64,000 bases of DNA from Anniella stebbinsi (taxonomy: Eukaryota; Chordata; Lepidosauria; Squamata; Anniellidae), in NCBI GenBank assembly GCA_029215795.1, contig JARDYH010000001.1, positions 352,308,154-352,372,153 on the forward strand, in the 5' to 3' direction. Within the stretch, counting starts at the first letter, position 1. Every line of letters starts with the position of its first letter. A program made the position numbers and the translations under genes. Below, one piece after another: positions 1 through 11,662 of this stretch. The notes under the pieces were generated by a model. The model was not told where the DNA came from. It was given only the letters and a program-made list of their open reading frames with translations, and did no database searches.

Positions 1-404
1 ACATGTGGGCCACCGTATAAATTACACAAGAGATACCCTGTTTAATATTTTTCTGACTCTGAGGAATTACAATAGAATTTCGATACAAAAAGATGATTTA
101 TCAGGCTAGTCTCGCTCCACATTGGTAGGAGTTTAGGAGGCATAATGCAGGATCAGTCCACATACCTGAATCCTATGGAATTTAGATATCAACCATTGAA
201 CTCTGCCACTAGGGACAGGGAAGAATTATTTTTGCATTTTAGAATGAATATGCGAACCAAAAGCTCAGGTATCCTTAGGAATTCGTAGTTCTCTGAATTT
301 TGCAACGGAGTTATCCAGCCAAAGAAATGTGTACAAACATGTTCATATTAGGGGGAAGGTGCACACAAAAATGCAGTATATTAAAGAAATTGCTTGCCAA
401 ATAA
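1..404. other. Non-coding stretch, nothing recognised
   Basis: AT-rich sequence without an open frame of note, a clear repeat terminus or an RNA gene. I see nothing in it that I can name. Confidence 0.5.
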
Positions 405-575
405 ATGTTTTTATTTGTTTGTTACATTTATATCCTACCTTTTCCTCCAAAGAGCCTAAGGCAGCATAAGTGATTCTTTTCCTTCTCCTCCTCTCCCTTT
501 TATCTTCTCAACAACCTGGTGAGGTTTGTTAGGCTAAGAGCTGATGACTAGCCCAGTTCAACACCATAAGAACAG
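405..575 (-). mobile_element. tRNA-derived SINE, body and 3' tail
   Basis: The stretch runs from an ACATTTATATCCTACC-type tail through a segment around 'GTGAGGTTTGTTAGGC' and 'GACTAGCCCAGTT'. The same order recurs at 52321-52472, and the tRNA-like head of the family is seen at 20160-20278. Read on the minus strand this is the distal part of a reptile tRNA-SINE; the head is missing here. Confidence 0.6.
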
Positions 576-1816
576 CACCACACCTGCTCTGGACAGGCAA
601 ATTTGCGCATGAAATGCATGTATCAGGAGACATGTGGAGAAAAATGCATACATATTTTTGTGAATCATTTTCCTCGAATTTCAGGATGAGCCAAATTTTA
701 CACTGAAAAAATGGGAAACAGAGAGGCCCCAAAATTGGCAGATTTGCTCATCTGTTTTGCCTCTGAGCTCTAGGTCTCTCCTCATTGATTTGATCTGTGC
801 TCTCTGGTGTATCCTAAGTTGTACCACTGGTAGAGCCTAATGTTTCATAAACCATGGCTACAAGAAAAAGAATTCACAATTTAATTTTTATTCAAAAATG
901 GCCTTTATCCTGTAGCAGCGTAGAACCATAATTTCGAAGCTTTTAGGCTGCCAAAGTTCACAACCACCCCAGCCAACTCAATGACTGAACTGGCAAGATG
1001 AAACTTATCACAATTTCCCTCCATTTATATGATTTACACATTCCAGTTATGAAAGCAAGACATACAAGTTATAGTGTTTGTTTGTTTTTTTCAGGATGGC
1101 CTCTGGTGCTTCTAAGGTACTCCACCTTGACTCAAACCACCTCTTGAATTTGCATATGCCTTTTTAAAGACACTTATATAACCACTAAGTGCTTTCCCAC
1201 ACCACAGCCTTAAAAGCCCTCCATTCATTCATTATTTCAACAGACTAATAGTCATTGCAACACAGGTGAGCGCAAATCAAGTCAAAGGTACAACTGACTC
1301 ATCCAGGTAGGATATATGATTTGTTTGTGTTATATATTGCCTTGAAAATGCAAAAGTAATGTACATGTTCATGCATGGCAAAAGAAATGTACATGCTCTT
1401 CCAAACAGTCAAATACAGTCCAAATGAAATCAAAGCCAAGAGCGTATAAATTAACCTCCTCTTAGCCTTTGGGACAATGATTTCTCCAGTGTCTATTCTT
1501 TTCCACTGCCACTCCACTATACCAAGGTGGAACATGACTTGATACTAATTGTCTGCTTGATACCAAAAACAGCAACGCATAACATTTCTTTCTTGCCCAA
1601 CGACACAGATGAGTTCATCTGAGGCCAGCATCAATGGTTGGTATCACTGGGCATCTACCAAGGCACACACCCAAGTCAGGGGACCCATTGATAATCCCTG
1701 GAGCCCGCTGGCCTGCTGTTGCTCGTTCTTGCTGTTGCTGCCTTTTCATCTGCCCTCTCTGGGCAAGCGAGCAGTAAAAAGAGCAAGAACTAGCAGTAAT
1801 CTTTGCATGCCTTAAG
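576..1816. other. Non-coding stretch, nothing recognised
   Basis: No coding frame, RNA gene or repeat end that I can support. The short open frames here have no recognisable motif. Confidence 0.5.
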
Positions 1817-2136
1817 AATAAAGAAACGTAAAAAGAGCAATGATGGATCAGACCAAAGGTCTATCACATCCAGCATTCTGTTCATGTAGTGGTCAATCAA
1901 ATACCTATTGCAAGCCCACACGCAACAAATTAGCACCATAGCATCTGAGCACGTACATTCCCCAGCAACTGGCATTCATGATGGTAATACACAGCCATTA
2001 TAACTAGTAGCCTTACCCTCCATGAATTTGCCAAATCCCCTTTTAAAGTTGTCCAATGCAGTGGCCATTGCTACCTGTTGTGGTAGCAAATTCCATAGTT
2101 TAACGATGCTCTCGGTCCTCTCTCGAAAACTTACTT
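1817..2136 (-). mobile_element. Old CR1-like LINE 3' fragment (GTTCTTAT-tail family)
   Basis: A diverged copy of a family seen about a dozen times in the window. Diagnostic blocks are 'GATGGATCAGACCAAAGG', 'CCAGCATTCTGTTCATG', 'CCCCAGCAACTGG' and 'CTTGTGGTAGCAAATTCC' in the middle. The longest copy (40546-41131) shows that the minus strand encodes the end of a LINE ORF2. This copy is more mutated than those at 53-58 kb. Confidence 0.7.
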
Positions 2137-2264
2137 ACTATTTCATGGCTTTATGTTCGATCTGATAAAAGTATTGCCATAATGGTAATGTAAGAATTAT
2201 GTAGCCTTTCTTTGAGATCCCAGTTCTGACATGGCTGCTATTAATTCTACGGTGATACCACCAA

Positions 2265-2490
2265 CCTATGGGGAGAGGCCATGGCACCATGGTAGAGCAC
2301 ATGCTTTTTGATGCAGCAGTTCCCATGTTCAATCCCTGGCATCTCCAGTTTGGGCTGGGGCGGACCCCTGCCTGACATTCTGGAGAGCTGCTGCAATTCA
2401 GTGTAGACAATGCCGAACTAGATGGACCTTTGGCCTCACTCAGGATAGGGCAGCTCATATTATGTTCTGATGTTCCTAATGTTCTAGAAC
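2265..2490 (+). mobile_element. tRNA-derived SINE (Sauria-type head)
   Basis: The head carries a degraded A box (around 'CATGGTAGAGCACATG') and a good B box ('GTTCAATCCCTGGC') about 35 bases later, the spacing of an internal RNA polymerase III promoter. The body follows with 'CAGTGTAGACAATGCC' and 'TGGCCTCACTCAGGATAGG', ending near 'ATTATGTTCTGATGTTC'. The same body is found reversed at 26684-26840 and 49993-50160. Confidence 0.75.
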
Positions 2491-2576
2491 CTTCTGCCCA
2501 CATTTATTGGCTTTACTGAGTGATTACATAGTATGCAAAAGTTAGTATGAATGGAATGTTGGTATGCAGTGCCACA

Positions 2577-2946
2577 AGCCCTATTCAGACATTCCTAGAA
2601 GTATGTTGCTATCACATATGTGAACGGGGAGTGCTCCAAGATCACCTCTCTCCAACCATCACATCCATTGTCCTCGATGCATGGAAGGTGACTGCCTGAA
2701 GAGGAAAGCCTCTTCTCTCCATGGGAGGGGGGCGTGTGGATCTCAACATGAGTCAGAACACTGATTTTCCAAGTTTTGGCTTGTGTGGAGAGCCAACCCC
2801 CCATGGATGGAGGAGGCTTTCCTCTTCAGAGTGTCTTCTCTACATGTAGAGGGTGATGGATGTGATGCTGGAGAGGCATAGGGCTGGAACATCCCCTCTC
2901 TTCACATGCTGTAGCAACATGCTTCCAGGAATGTCTGAACAGGGCT
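2577..2946. mobile_element. Palindromic PIF/Harbinger-like MITE, copy 1
   Basis: Inverted termini AGCCCTATTCAGACATTCC and GGAATGTCTGAACAGGGCT bound a 370-bp element with internal inverted segments (GAGGAAAGCCTC... and ...AGGCTTTCCTC). No target duplication is visible. The sister copy at 18135-18464 has a TTA duplication. No transposase is present, so it is non-autonomous. Confidence 0.7.
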
Positions 2947-3084
2947 TCTGTGTCAGAGATTGGTTGTAGAAAAAGAAGCAAAGGAATTATTAGTACATCA
3001 TGCATTGGAAGTTCACTCATTTGATTATTTTAGTGGATTTTTATTTTCCCAAGTTATTCCTTTGCCGTATGGATGTGGATGCAA

Positions 3085-4157
3085 ATGTTTATCTGGATTG
3101 GGATTGGGAGGCATGGCTTTAAAGTGTTTCTCATCCTTTCTGGAGGAGCGGTCTCAGAAGGTGGTGCTGGGGGACTTCTATTCCACCCCATGTCCGTTAG
3201 CCTGTGGGATGCTGCAAGGTTCTATCTTGTCCCCATGCTTTTGAACATCTACATAAAACCACTGGGGGAAGTCATCAGGAGGTTTGGGCTGAAGTGTCAT
3301 CAGTATGCAAATTATACTCAGCTCTACCTCTCGTTTCCAGCTGCACATCCCGGGGAGGTTGTGGAACTCTTGAACCAGTGCCTGCAGGCTGTTTTGGGAT
3401 GGATGAGGGTGAAAGACAGAGGTACTGTGAGTGGGGAAACCAACGACTGTGGATGGAGGTTTACACCTGGTCTTAGATGGGGTTGCACTCCCCCTAAAAT
3501 ACCAAGTATGCAGGCTGGGAGTCCTCCTGGACTCTGAGCTAACTGGGGAAGCCCAGGTGGCTGTGGTGTCCAGAAGTGCATTCTACCATCTGAGAGGATG
3601 GACCTTGCCTCAGTAATCCATGCACTAGTCATGTCCAGGCTGGACTACTGTAATACACTGTACATGGGGCTGCCTTTGAAGATGGTTCGGAACCTTCAGC
3701 TGGCGTAGAATGCAGCGGCCCGAGTATTGGTGAGGACAAGGCGATCTGACCACATAACACCTATACTGCGCCAGCTGCACTGGCTACCTGTGTGTTTCCG
3801 AGCCCAATTCAAATTGCTGGTTTTGACCTTTAAAGCCCTAAATGGTTTGGGACCAAGCTACTTGAAGGACCACCTTCACCCATATCAGCCTGCCCACACC
3901 TTAAGATAAAAAAGAAGGGCCTTCCTCACCTGCCCACCAGTAAGAGAAATTAGGTGGGTTTCCACACGGGAGAGGGCCTTCTCAGCAGTGGCCCCACACC
4001 TGTGGAATGAACTCCCACCAGCCATGCACCATCCTTACAGGCTTTCAAGAAGGCCTTAAAATGTTTTATGTTACTATGGCCTTCTCGTAAATGAATACTG
4101 TTTTGCTTCTGCCCTGAAAGGTGGCTAAGAGATGTTTTAAATAATAAATAAATGAAT
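3085..4157 (+). pseudogene. L2-type LINE, decayed reverse transcriptase plus 3' end
   Basis: The conceptual translation needs frame changes but follows an L2-clade reverse transcriptase: a GLGLGG block, FSSFLEERSQKVVLGD, then QGSILSP, then (new frame) NIYIKPLGEVIRRFGL and the active-site region. The catalytic YADD is replaced by YANY, so both aspartates are lost. After an interrupted stretch comes SDHITPILRQLHWLPV and LTFKALNGLGPSYLKD (3751-3870), the usual C-terminal block. The 3' end is 'GGTGGCTAAGAGATG' plus an AATAAATAA tail. It is 5' truncated and inactive. A younger relative lies at 29255-29769. Confidence 0.9.
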
Positions 4158-4775
4158 GTTTCACAGAATTCTCTTCTTGACATTTTATGCTTATTAAAAG
4201 AGATGTGTGATTGTTGCATCACGTATCTTTGAGTGTCAGTTTGATGTTCATGCTGAGCTCTGGAAAAACCTATTTTTGTGAGCAACACTGAGGAGGGCAG
4301 CCACCACTGTCAGTATTCTTGGATTTAGTAGGTTATATAACATTTCTTTTTAAGGAACACAGTTAATTTTGGTGCAGATTGCAATGGTGCGATGTCTCAT
4401 CATCAGGCATGGCAGAATATAAACCATATCCAATCCCCATGATTTAGCTGTGGAAGGCAAGGTCCAATCCACATCTTCCCCAGGGTGCCTCTGTCAGCCG
4501 TAGACAGAATTATCACTTTCTTATTAGAAAGCAGAGAAAGAGTCATGTATATCCTCACAGGATATCAGCGCTCAGAATCCTCCATTTGGGCAAATAGTAG
4601 GGACAGTTGTTTCTGAATATAGAATGGGAGTGAACATCTCTTTAAAAAATGTAATGGCCATGGCTAGGCTGAGACGGCCACAGCTTAAACTAAAACGTAA
4701 CAATGAGTGTTCATCCCAAAGAGGTCTCTAACCTCAGAGCTAGAGCATAGAGCATAGGAAGCCGAATGTATTGCT
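4158..4775. other. Non-coding stretch, nothing recognised
   Basis: No gene or repeat end is supported between the L2 tail and the hAT-like element that follows. Confidence 0.45.
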
Positions 4776-5183
4776 AGGGATGCAAGAAAATTTCAATTCA
4801 GTTCATGAAACAGCAGGACCTACCGCATTCATACTCCCAAACATGTTTTATTTTGCAAACAAAGCTCACAGATTCCCGAACTTGCGATCATGTTCGCAAC
4901 ACATGTTTGTTAAAACAATACAGACTTTTTAAAATAAGGTCAAAGCTAGGGATGTATGAGGATTTGGTTTCAGTTCAAGAATGACTAAAAAAAGTCCCAT
5001 TTGCAACCCCAAATGCAAATGTGAATGTTCTCCGAAAATGCTTGCGAATTCCCAAACTTACGTTCCCAAAATCCACAACTTTTGGAAAACTCACGCTTTC
5101 TCCAGTCAAATGATCCAAAAACTGCAAATGAAAATGGGAGCTTGCTGAACTGAACTTTGAAGGAGAATTTCAGCGAGCTCAAG
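4776..5183. mobile_element. Probable hAT-like non-autonomous element (TAGGGATG type)
   Basis: Two TAGGGATG starts (near 4776 and 4949) are followed by 'TTTCAATTCAGTTCATG' and 'TTTGGTTTCAGTTCAAG'; the far side has the rough complement 'CTGAACTGAACTTTGAAGG'. The pattern matches the better preserved copy at 43747-44185. No target duplication was found, so the boundaries are approximate, and this may be two fragments. Confidence 0.5.
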
Positions 5184-5400
5184 CATAAGAACATAAGAAG
5201 AGCTATACTGGATCAGACCAAGGGTCCATCTAGACCAGCACTCTGTCCACACAGTGGCCAACCAGCTGCCGACCAGGGACCCACAAGCATCCCTGGTCCT
5301 CCCATCTAAGTACGCTGTTCTCAGTACTTTACAGAGGACAGTCCTCTATTTGAAGGGCTGTCCAGTCCAAGTCCAAATTAACCGTAAGGTTGGAGAGAAG
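5184..5400 (-). mobile_element. CR1-like LINE 3' fragment (GTTCTTAT-tail family)
   Basis: It begins with the tail in antisense (CATAAGAACATAAGAAGAGC), then 'GGATCAGACCAAGGGTCC' and 'CACACAGTGGCCAACCAG'. After about 110 bases it changes to unrelated sequence ('AGAGGACAGTCCTC', 'GAAGGGCTGTCCAGTCC'); a similar motif on the other strand is at 35115-35165. Confidence 0.75.
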
Positions 5401-6777
5401 GGGCCTTGAAGTTGCCCATCAAGATTGAGCACCTAGACAGTAGACCAAGGAGGCCCAAAGGTAACCTGATCAGTCTTCCTTACTTAGTAGACAGGTATCG
5501 TATTTCTATTAAATTATAGTTGTTACTTCTGCATTTGCATCTGTACACATGAACTAACATATGCACATTTTATGCAAATCTGTGTCCCCTTTCCTCTTTT
5601 TTTGGTGCTACGTAAGTGGTCATCCTAAGTCACTAGACTTGGCTCCATCTTCAGACCTTTAGGTTTTTGGTTTCAGCCTCAAGAGCTCATGAGATGTCAG
5701 CTCCCCCCATCCCAATAACTCCTATGGTTATCTCATTACACTTGCCTTTGTTCATGAGAATGCGGCCATTAATTCAGTTCGTCTCAAAAACTGCTTACAT
5801 GAGCAACACCCTTCATTTTAGTGGGACTACTCTGCCCATCAAGGGTTTTAATGATCAAACCCGATGTGTACAAATACACCACCTCAGCATCACATCTGAT
5901 TTTTCTCGGCTTTGCATTCCGCTCATTAAAATGCAGACTTCCATCATAGTAGGTACTTTAGTCATTATTTCCTCAATATTAATGTCATTGTTTTCTTATA
6001 GCTCCCGTTGTTCTGTGGCCCTTGTCTAATCCCATATGTAGCATGTTTATTAGATGTAATATTTTATCTCTCAGCCTCAGCCTCTGACACTATCATTTCA
6101 TTCTGATTTCAATAAAAATGATCTCCTTCACTCTCTCTCCAGCCCCCTCTCCGCACCATCACCACCAGCCCTGACAAGAGCTAATAGCTTTCTTTATCAG
6201 AAGAGAAAGTTAGTGAGGTGTCCCTCCAAAACACAAAATGAACTGTAGGTATTTGTCCTTTAATTCAATTTGGTGCATAAGCCCCAAGATTAATAAAGTA
6301 ACTTCATAATAGCAGAAAGGAGCTCGACTCATCTGCAACCCCCTCTTTCTTATTTGTCTGAGTGTGTGTATTTTCATATATAGGCATCCAATCCACTGCC
6401 ATGGCTGCTTGTTAACCTCAAAAGCCTATATGAAAACAAGTCCTGTGCAAACAGAATGATACAGTAACAAATTCTCACTTTTTTATTATTTTCATGGGGG
6501 ATTCACTATCTTTGCCCTTTAATCAAGTGGTAATAGGTAGGAACGCTAACTGACAAAAACACAATATTAGTTGTTTGATGAGAGCGACTCCATGGGCATA
6601 AATTCCAGATGGATTTTCTGGGTTTTTGTATACTTATTAAACAAACAAACAAAAATGCCTTCTATACCCCCAATACAATTAGTTTTTGAATCTTTTAAAA
6701 GACTGAAGCTGGAGTCATCCTTTTTTTCCCCCCAGACATCTTTGAAATGAATATGTTTCAACATCTCTCTAGCTGTC
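5401..6777. other. Non-coding stretch, mostly unique sequence
   Basis: About 1.4 kb without a recognisable repeat terminus. The short open frame at 5667-6029 has no motif I know and no splice context that convinces me. Low repeat density here could reflect constraint, but that is only inference. Confidence 0.45.
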
Positions 6778-6792
6778 GGGGGGGGGGGGGGG
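6778..6792. repeat. Homopolymer G tract
   Basis: Fifteen consecutive G residues on the plus strand. A length-unstable site and a possible sequencing-length error. Confidence 0.9.
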
Positions 6793-6907
6793 AATGAAAT
6801 AAAATTTAAAAAATCTAAACCGCTGGCAAGATTCTTCAAACCTTTTAACTACTGAGAGCTTGAAAAGGATTCAGAAAAGTGTATTTCTCCATTGGAAAAA
6901 GAGACCA

Positions 6908-7285
6908 TAGGGAGGGTTGTAGCTCAGTGGTAAAGCACATGATTTTCATGCAGAAGGTTCCAGGTTCTGCCCCTGTCTGAAGCCTCCTTTACAACCACCA
7001 TTTATGTGGCAGGGGTAATTACATAATTTCCAGAGCCCCCATTATCGTGTAAATGGATGCTCCGGATGAGGCAGATGGCTGCTGGGTGCTCGTTGGGCCG
7101 TGCAAGTGCTTGACCCACGGATCCACAAACATGCTGCCTGACTAGGTCTGGTGGGGGTGGGGGTGGGGGAGTACATCAGACTTTCAGACTTGGTTAGGCA
7201 CCCACAACATCCCTAGTCTCAACAGTCCTGAAGTAGACAGACCATGGTCTGACTCAGTATAAAAAAAGCTTCCTATCCTTTTCTC
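6908..7285 (+). mobile_element. tRNA-derived SINE, long copy
   Basis: The head has a clear A box ('GTAGCTCAGTGGTAAAG') and B box ('GGTTCCAGGTTCTGCCC'). The 3' part reads 'CATGGTCTGACTCAGTATAA' and 'AGCTTCCTATCCTTTTC', the shared 3' end of the same SINE family as 2265-2490. About 300 bases between head and tail include a G/T-rich insertion. Confidence 0.7.
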
Positions 7286-7627
7286 AAGAAGGATTTCTCT
7301 GTTCGTGATTTGCTAAAGAATTTGGGGAGGTCCACAAATGCAAAACCTGCAGGACAATCTAGGGCATGTTTATTTAGATTCTGAGGGCTCAATCCTACAC
7401 ATGTTTGTTTATTATTATTATTTTGTAATCTCCCTAATAACTGGAAGTGTGAACTAATGGCCTCTTGAAATCCTTCTCCCTCTTTGTTGACAGAGAAATT
7501 GGAGGTGGGCTAACAATTTCACTGAATTTCTCCAGGGGAAGGAGAAATTCTCAACCATTTATCACAGGTAGGACTCACCTTTGGTAGGGGGTGTGGCACA
7601 GCTTCTCAGAAGTAGAACTCTTAGAAG

Positions 7628-8060
7628 TAGGGATGGATTAGATCATGCATTCCAATTTCCCTGGCTCTCATTCTTTATCCTACCTTCAGTTCATCCCCAA
7701 CATTGAGAATTTTTCCAAACATAAGTTTGTTCATCCTCAACATTTTTATACTGTTGTTTTATATTTTGAATGGGTTTTATGGTTTAAATTTTTGTAAACT
7801 GCCCAGAGAGCTTTGGCTATTGGGTAGTATAAAAATGCAATAAATAAATAAATAAATGTTGAGATTTTTTTCTTTTTTTGTCACATGAACCCTTGTACAC
7901 ATTTTTGTGTTCATTTTCCTGATGCATTTTTGTATGCAATTTTGCCTGATGCACACATTTTTGCCATGCGATTCTCCTCATATAATGCATTTTTAACATC
8001 ATTGTCACAAATATCCAAACTCATTTGATATCATTGTGGATTACTCTGACATCTCTATGG
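7628..8060. mobile_element. hAT-like TAGGGATG element with an L2 tail inside
   Basis: It starts with TAGGGATGGATTAG and ends near GACATCTCTA. Between 7738 and 7858 lies an unrelated L2 3' end. The outer sequence has the T-rich 'CACATTTTTGTG' and 'GATGCATTTTTG' runs typical of the element at 61525-61880. Boundaries are approximate. Confidence 0.45.
7738..7858 (+). mobile_element. L2-type LINE 3' end
   Basis: Contains the L2 3' signature 'GTAAACTGCCCAGAGAGC', 'TTTGGCTATTGGG' and an ATAAATAAATAAAT tail. The same 3' end occurs at 28385-28800 on this strand and at 32966-33138 and 44722-44840 on the other. Confidence 0.8.
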
Positions 8061-9034
8061 GGTGGAAGGGGGAAATCCAGATTTTGAAGGCAGTGAGTGG
8101 AGAGGTGGGGTTGACTTATCTCCCATTTCCCCACTGGTAATTCCCCCCACACAGCCGCCATTTTCTCTCAAAGATGAAATTTGCTGCATGGGCACCATTG
8201 AGGCAAATAGCAACTTTGGGTGGTGGGGATGGATTTTCAGTTAGGAAATGACATGAGGGAAAAGTTAAAACCTCTCTTTTTGTGCCCTAAGTTTCAATCC
8301 TGGTCCTCCTCCCTCATGGCTGCTCTTTTGAAACCAAGAGGAAACACGACGTGGCAATCAAACGGGACCACCATGTCACTACAGTCTGCTTAGTGCAACA
8401 TCACTGTATGACCTCCATTGTATAATGTTAGCAGCAGTGGGAAGCCTATACTTTACAAAACAAATGGGAAAAAAATACTGTTCCCCTCCCGACCTCAACT
8501 CATATCAAGTAGTGGCATCCAAATTTGTACTGTGCTTCCTAACTTCCAAAACATTAATTATTATTTTTTCCCTTAAGTGGGAATTAACACTACCCAAGGT
8601 GTGGTGGGAGGGCATTAATTATTATAAAATCAGATAAATCAGGGGAGGAATCACCACCGTTCTAAATAAAAATGGCTTGTATCAGGTGCCTGCTTTCCAA
8701 GACAGGAATGGACTAGTTTAAAGAAATGTCACAGATGTCCTCTAACCTTCCCCCCCTCCCTTCCTCTCACCAAAACAGATTTCTTGGATGATTTTTCCCC
8801 TCAAGGACCAGGGTCAGGAAGAATCCACCCCAAGGGTAGTTGGAGGGAAGAAAAATAACAAGGCATGGCAGTACCTGGGGACTGCCGCATTGTTCACATC
8901 CTTTCTCTGTAATCATAAGTGCATTGCTTGGCTGCCTTGGTAATTTACATAATACCATCCTGACACGTTCACTTCAGTTATCCATCACCACTGGGATGGT
9001 GTTTCCTGTTTTCTTGCTTTATTTTCTTTTCTTT
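8061..9034. other. Non-coding stretch, nothing recognised
   Basis: No family signature or credible coding frame. It holds C/T-rich patches near 8745-8765. Confidence 0.45.
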
Positions 9035-9075
9035 ATCCCTCCCTCCCTCTCTCCCTCTCTCCCTCTCTCTCCTTT
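9035..9075. repeat. CT-rich polypyrimidine tract
   Basis: Imperfect CCCT/CTCT repeats on the plus strand. The translated frame across it is low-complexity and not a gene. Confidence 0.8.
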
Positions 9076-9204
9076 TCTGCCTTTCTCCTTCTCTTATTGT
9101 GTCTTATGCTTATTTGACCAAGGAGAAACAAAGATGGATTTTGCCTTATTTCTACCCCTCTTGTACAAGAAATATGATGGGGCTTCAGCTAATAAGGAAA
9201 ACAT

Positions 9205-9209
9205 ACACA

Positions 9210-9250
<41 letters not shown>
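9205..9250. repeat. Compound (AC)n(AG)n microsatellite
   Basis: About 11 AC units run directly into about 12 AG units. Confidence 0.95.
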
Positions 9251-9251
<1 letters not shown>

Positions 9252-9983
9252 TGAATTCTGTATGTTTTAATTAATTGTGATCTCATTTGGATGAAGGAAG
9301 GGTTTTTTATTTACATTCTGAGGGCCAAATTCAATGTTCCTTTAATTGTCTCTCCTAATTTCCTGCAAACATCAGAGCCTACATTTGGATCAAGAACATG
9401 TTGCTTTGCAAGAGGAGGGTTTAAGCTTCCTCCTCCTGCCACATCCTGTCTTGTCCCAAAATTCCCAAAATTCCACACACACACTGAGGGAGAGCTCCCC
9501 CCATTTTAACCCCCTGCAAGGGGAAGGGAGTAGAATTTAGCAAAGGAAACCAGGGGAGGGGAGGAAGCATAAACCCTCCTCTCCTGAAATGCCCTGCAGG
9601 CTATCTTAATGATGGCTCATTGTTGCTGTGAGCCCTCTAACCCCCACATTTGCACTCCTGTGGGATTGTCCCCACATGAAGGAGTAAGCATGGGGTTTGC
9701 ATGCGAGAAGGAGCACCTGTGCACTGGGGCGCCCACACCTCCTCGCATCCCAGACTGTGGTTTGTTTACCTTTTTTTCAGCTTCTCCCCACGCTGGAGAA
9801 GCATGGAGGTGGGCCAACAGCCATTCGGCTCCCTGGCCTGCCCCCCTTTCTGGGCAGATAGCGACCAATCAGGGATTGCCATCTGCCCAGAAATGCCTCT
9901 GAAGCAGCTCCAGAACAAAGTGATGGATGACAGATGCCATTGTCGCCTTGCTCCAAGAGAAAAAAGTTGGGGTACTAAATAAA
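9251..9983. other. Non-coding stretch, GC-rich patch
   Basis: Bases 9609-9960 are GC-rich and open in several frames, but no protein motif is visible. The composition resembles internal parts of non-autonomous elements elsewhere in the window, without identifiable termini. Confidence 0.4.
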
Positions 9984-10165
9984 GGGGCCCTGCCTTCTTT
10001 TGTATAGGGTCACTCTAGTATAGTGCCTGCACCTTTAACTGTTGTGATGAAGAGGGAATATCACCAGGAACTAATTGCATACAAATGACACTGGCTGAAA
10101 TTCCCTTTTCTCTACAACTGTTAAAGTTACATGAGCCCTGACCTGGATTTTATCTGGTCAGCCTA
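9984..10165. mobile_element. Hairpin MITE (320-bp family), right half only
   Basis: Begins near the palindrome centre ('GGGCCCTGCCTTCTTTTG') and runs to the intact terminus 'TATCTGGTCAGCCTA'. The spacer and right arm are complete and the left arm is absent. Its terminus is the GATAAAATCC-type subfamily, as at 33295, 37758 and 59344. Confidence 0.9.
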
Positions 10166-10202
10166 CACAGTCAGGGTCAAATGAGGAAACATGTTGGGGA
10201 CT

Positions 10203-10203
10203 C

Positions 10204-10234
<31 letters not shown>

Positions 10235-10252
10235 GTGCACGTGTGTGTGTGT
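10203..10252. repeat. (TG)n microsatellite, interrupted
   Basis: TG repeat of about 50 bases with GC interruptions. Confidence 0.95.
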
Positions 10253-11216
10253 ATTTCTGAGTGTATTTTACGCCAGGGTTCACCAATTTATTGGGCTGGT
10301 GACATTGCTTTCCTGGTGAACTACTTTGTTGTATTTTATGCAGGACATTAGAAAATATTATTCTAATGTTCTCTTCTGGCCTCTGAAATCTGTGAATCTA
10401 TGAAAACAGGATTTGAGGACTTGTACTTATACAGCTACATTCCAAGCCTGGGCTATGTCTGACCCTGTGTTGAGCCTCTGGGCATGATCACAATGCAAAT
10501 CCTAAATAATAATCATTAACCTTCACTGCTGATTTCATTTTAATAGGAGTTTCTTGGAGTAAATAATGTAAACTATGTACAGCAATACCCTTTTCCAGCA
10601 ATGCTATGGGCAGCCTCGTGGGACTAGCAGGGGAACTTGATAACTGACACTTGTACAGGTTGAAATATGAAATTGCATTTCATTTGTATGTCATTATGTA
10701 ATTGAGAACATGGACCTTTAAGGCAAATGTAGCAGCAAATGGGCATCCTGCTAAAAAATGTTTGAGATATGACCATTTGATTTAATGAGATTTATATCTA
10801 TGGAGTCTGTAATGAGGTCATTTATTACGGCTGTAGACTTAGATATGTGTGTACCCATATGTGCATGCACGTTGGAATAAAAGAGGGCATACTAATTGAG
10901 AATACCAGCCACATATACTTATAGACAGGAGGCTTTGTTAACCAGACAAAAGCAAGCCTAGAATTTAGGTATGACAACATAGAGCTGATATACACCACAT
11001 CCCCAAAAATGTAGTGTAAATCTCCTGGGATGGTGCAGCTTTCCAGACTACCAATGGGGGAATCCAATTTTTTAATGCATGCCCATGAACAAAATTTCCT
11101 TTATACAGAAAATCAGGGTCTCAATCAGGGTTCAAGCTAGACTAACACTTTTAGATATTATATTATGTTATCAATATGAAGTGTCTGTGTGAGTTTTCCA
11201 GAGATAGAATAAATTC

Positions 11217-11218
<2 letters not shown>
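10253..11218. other. Non-coding stretch, nothing recognised
   Basis: Unremarkable AT-rich sequence. No repeat terminus, RNA gene or credible exon seen. Confidence 0.5.
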
Positions 11219-11256
<38 letters not shown>

Positions 11257-11310
11257 TATTAAAAGCATTTATGTCCTGTCTTTCTGACTTGGAGTTTGGA
11301 GCCCTGAAAT
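11219..11310 (-). repeat. (ATT)n tract attached to a SINE tail
   Basis: About a dozen ATT units are followed by 'CATTTATGTCCTGTCTTTC', a form of the tRNA-SINE 3' tail seen at 405 and 52330. The microsatellite is probably the expanded 3' end of that insertion. Confidence 0.6.
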
Positions 11311-11662
11311 CAATACATGATATACCTTAAAAAGAAAAATGCAGAAAAAAGAAACAGGAGGCTACCAATAATATAGAAACAAACAAAATAAATAATAGTG
11401 GGAAACCAGGTAAAAATCAAAGCAAAGATCCACTAGACAGAAAGCCTGTTGGAAGAAAATGAAGAAAAAATGTGCTCTGTGGGGAGACTGTTTTCTGAGC
11501 TGTTTTGGAGGCAAATTCTGAACTGCACCGAATGATGTTTGCCCACCATTACAAAGCCGAATTGGGATGCTCCCACAACCCACTCCCTGAGGCTCAAACT
11601 TGTCATCTTGGCAGAATGTAGAGGTGCCACTGGAAAGAGAAGGACCTGCATGTCTCCTTTAG
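11311..11662. other. Possible unidentified interspersed repeat
   Basis: Sequence around 'ACTAGACAGAAAGCCTG' reads like a diverged interspersed repeat, but I cannot place it in a family and there is only this one copy here. Confidence 0.35.

Noticed and set aside
6908..7000. A functional tRNA gene
   Set aside because: A and B boxes are present but the acceptor stem and anticodon arm do not fold, and a SINE body follows. The same applies to the heads at 2265, 20160, 34525 and 50120.
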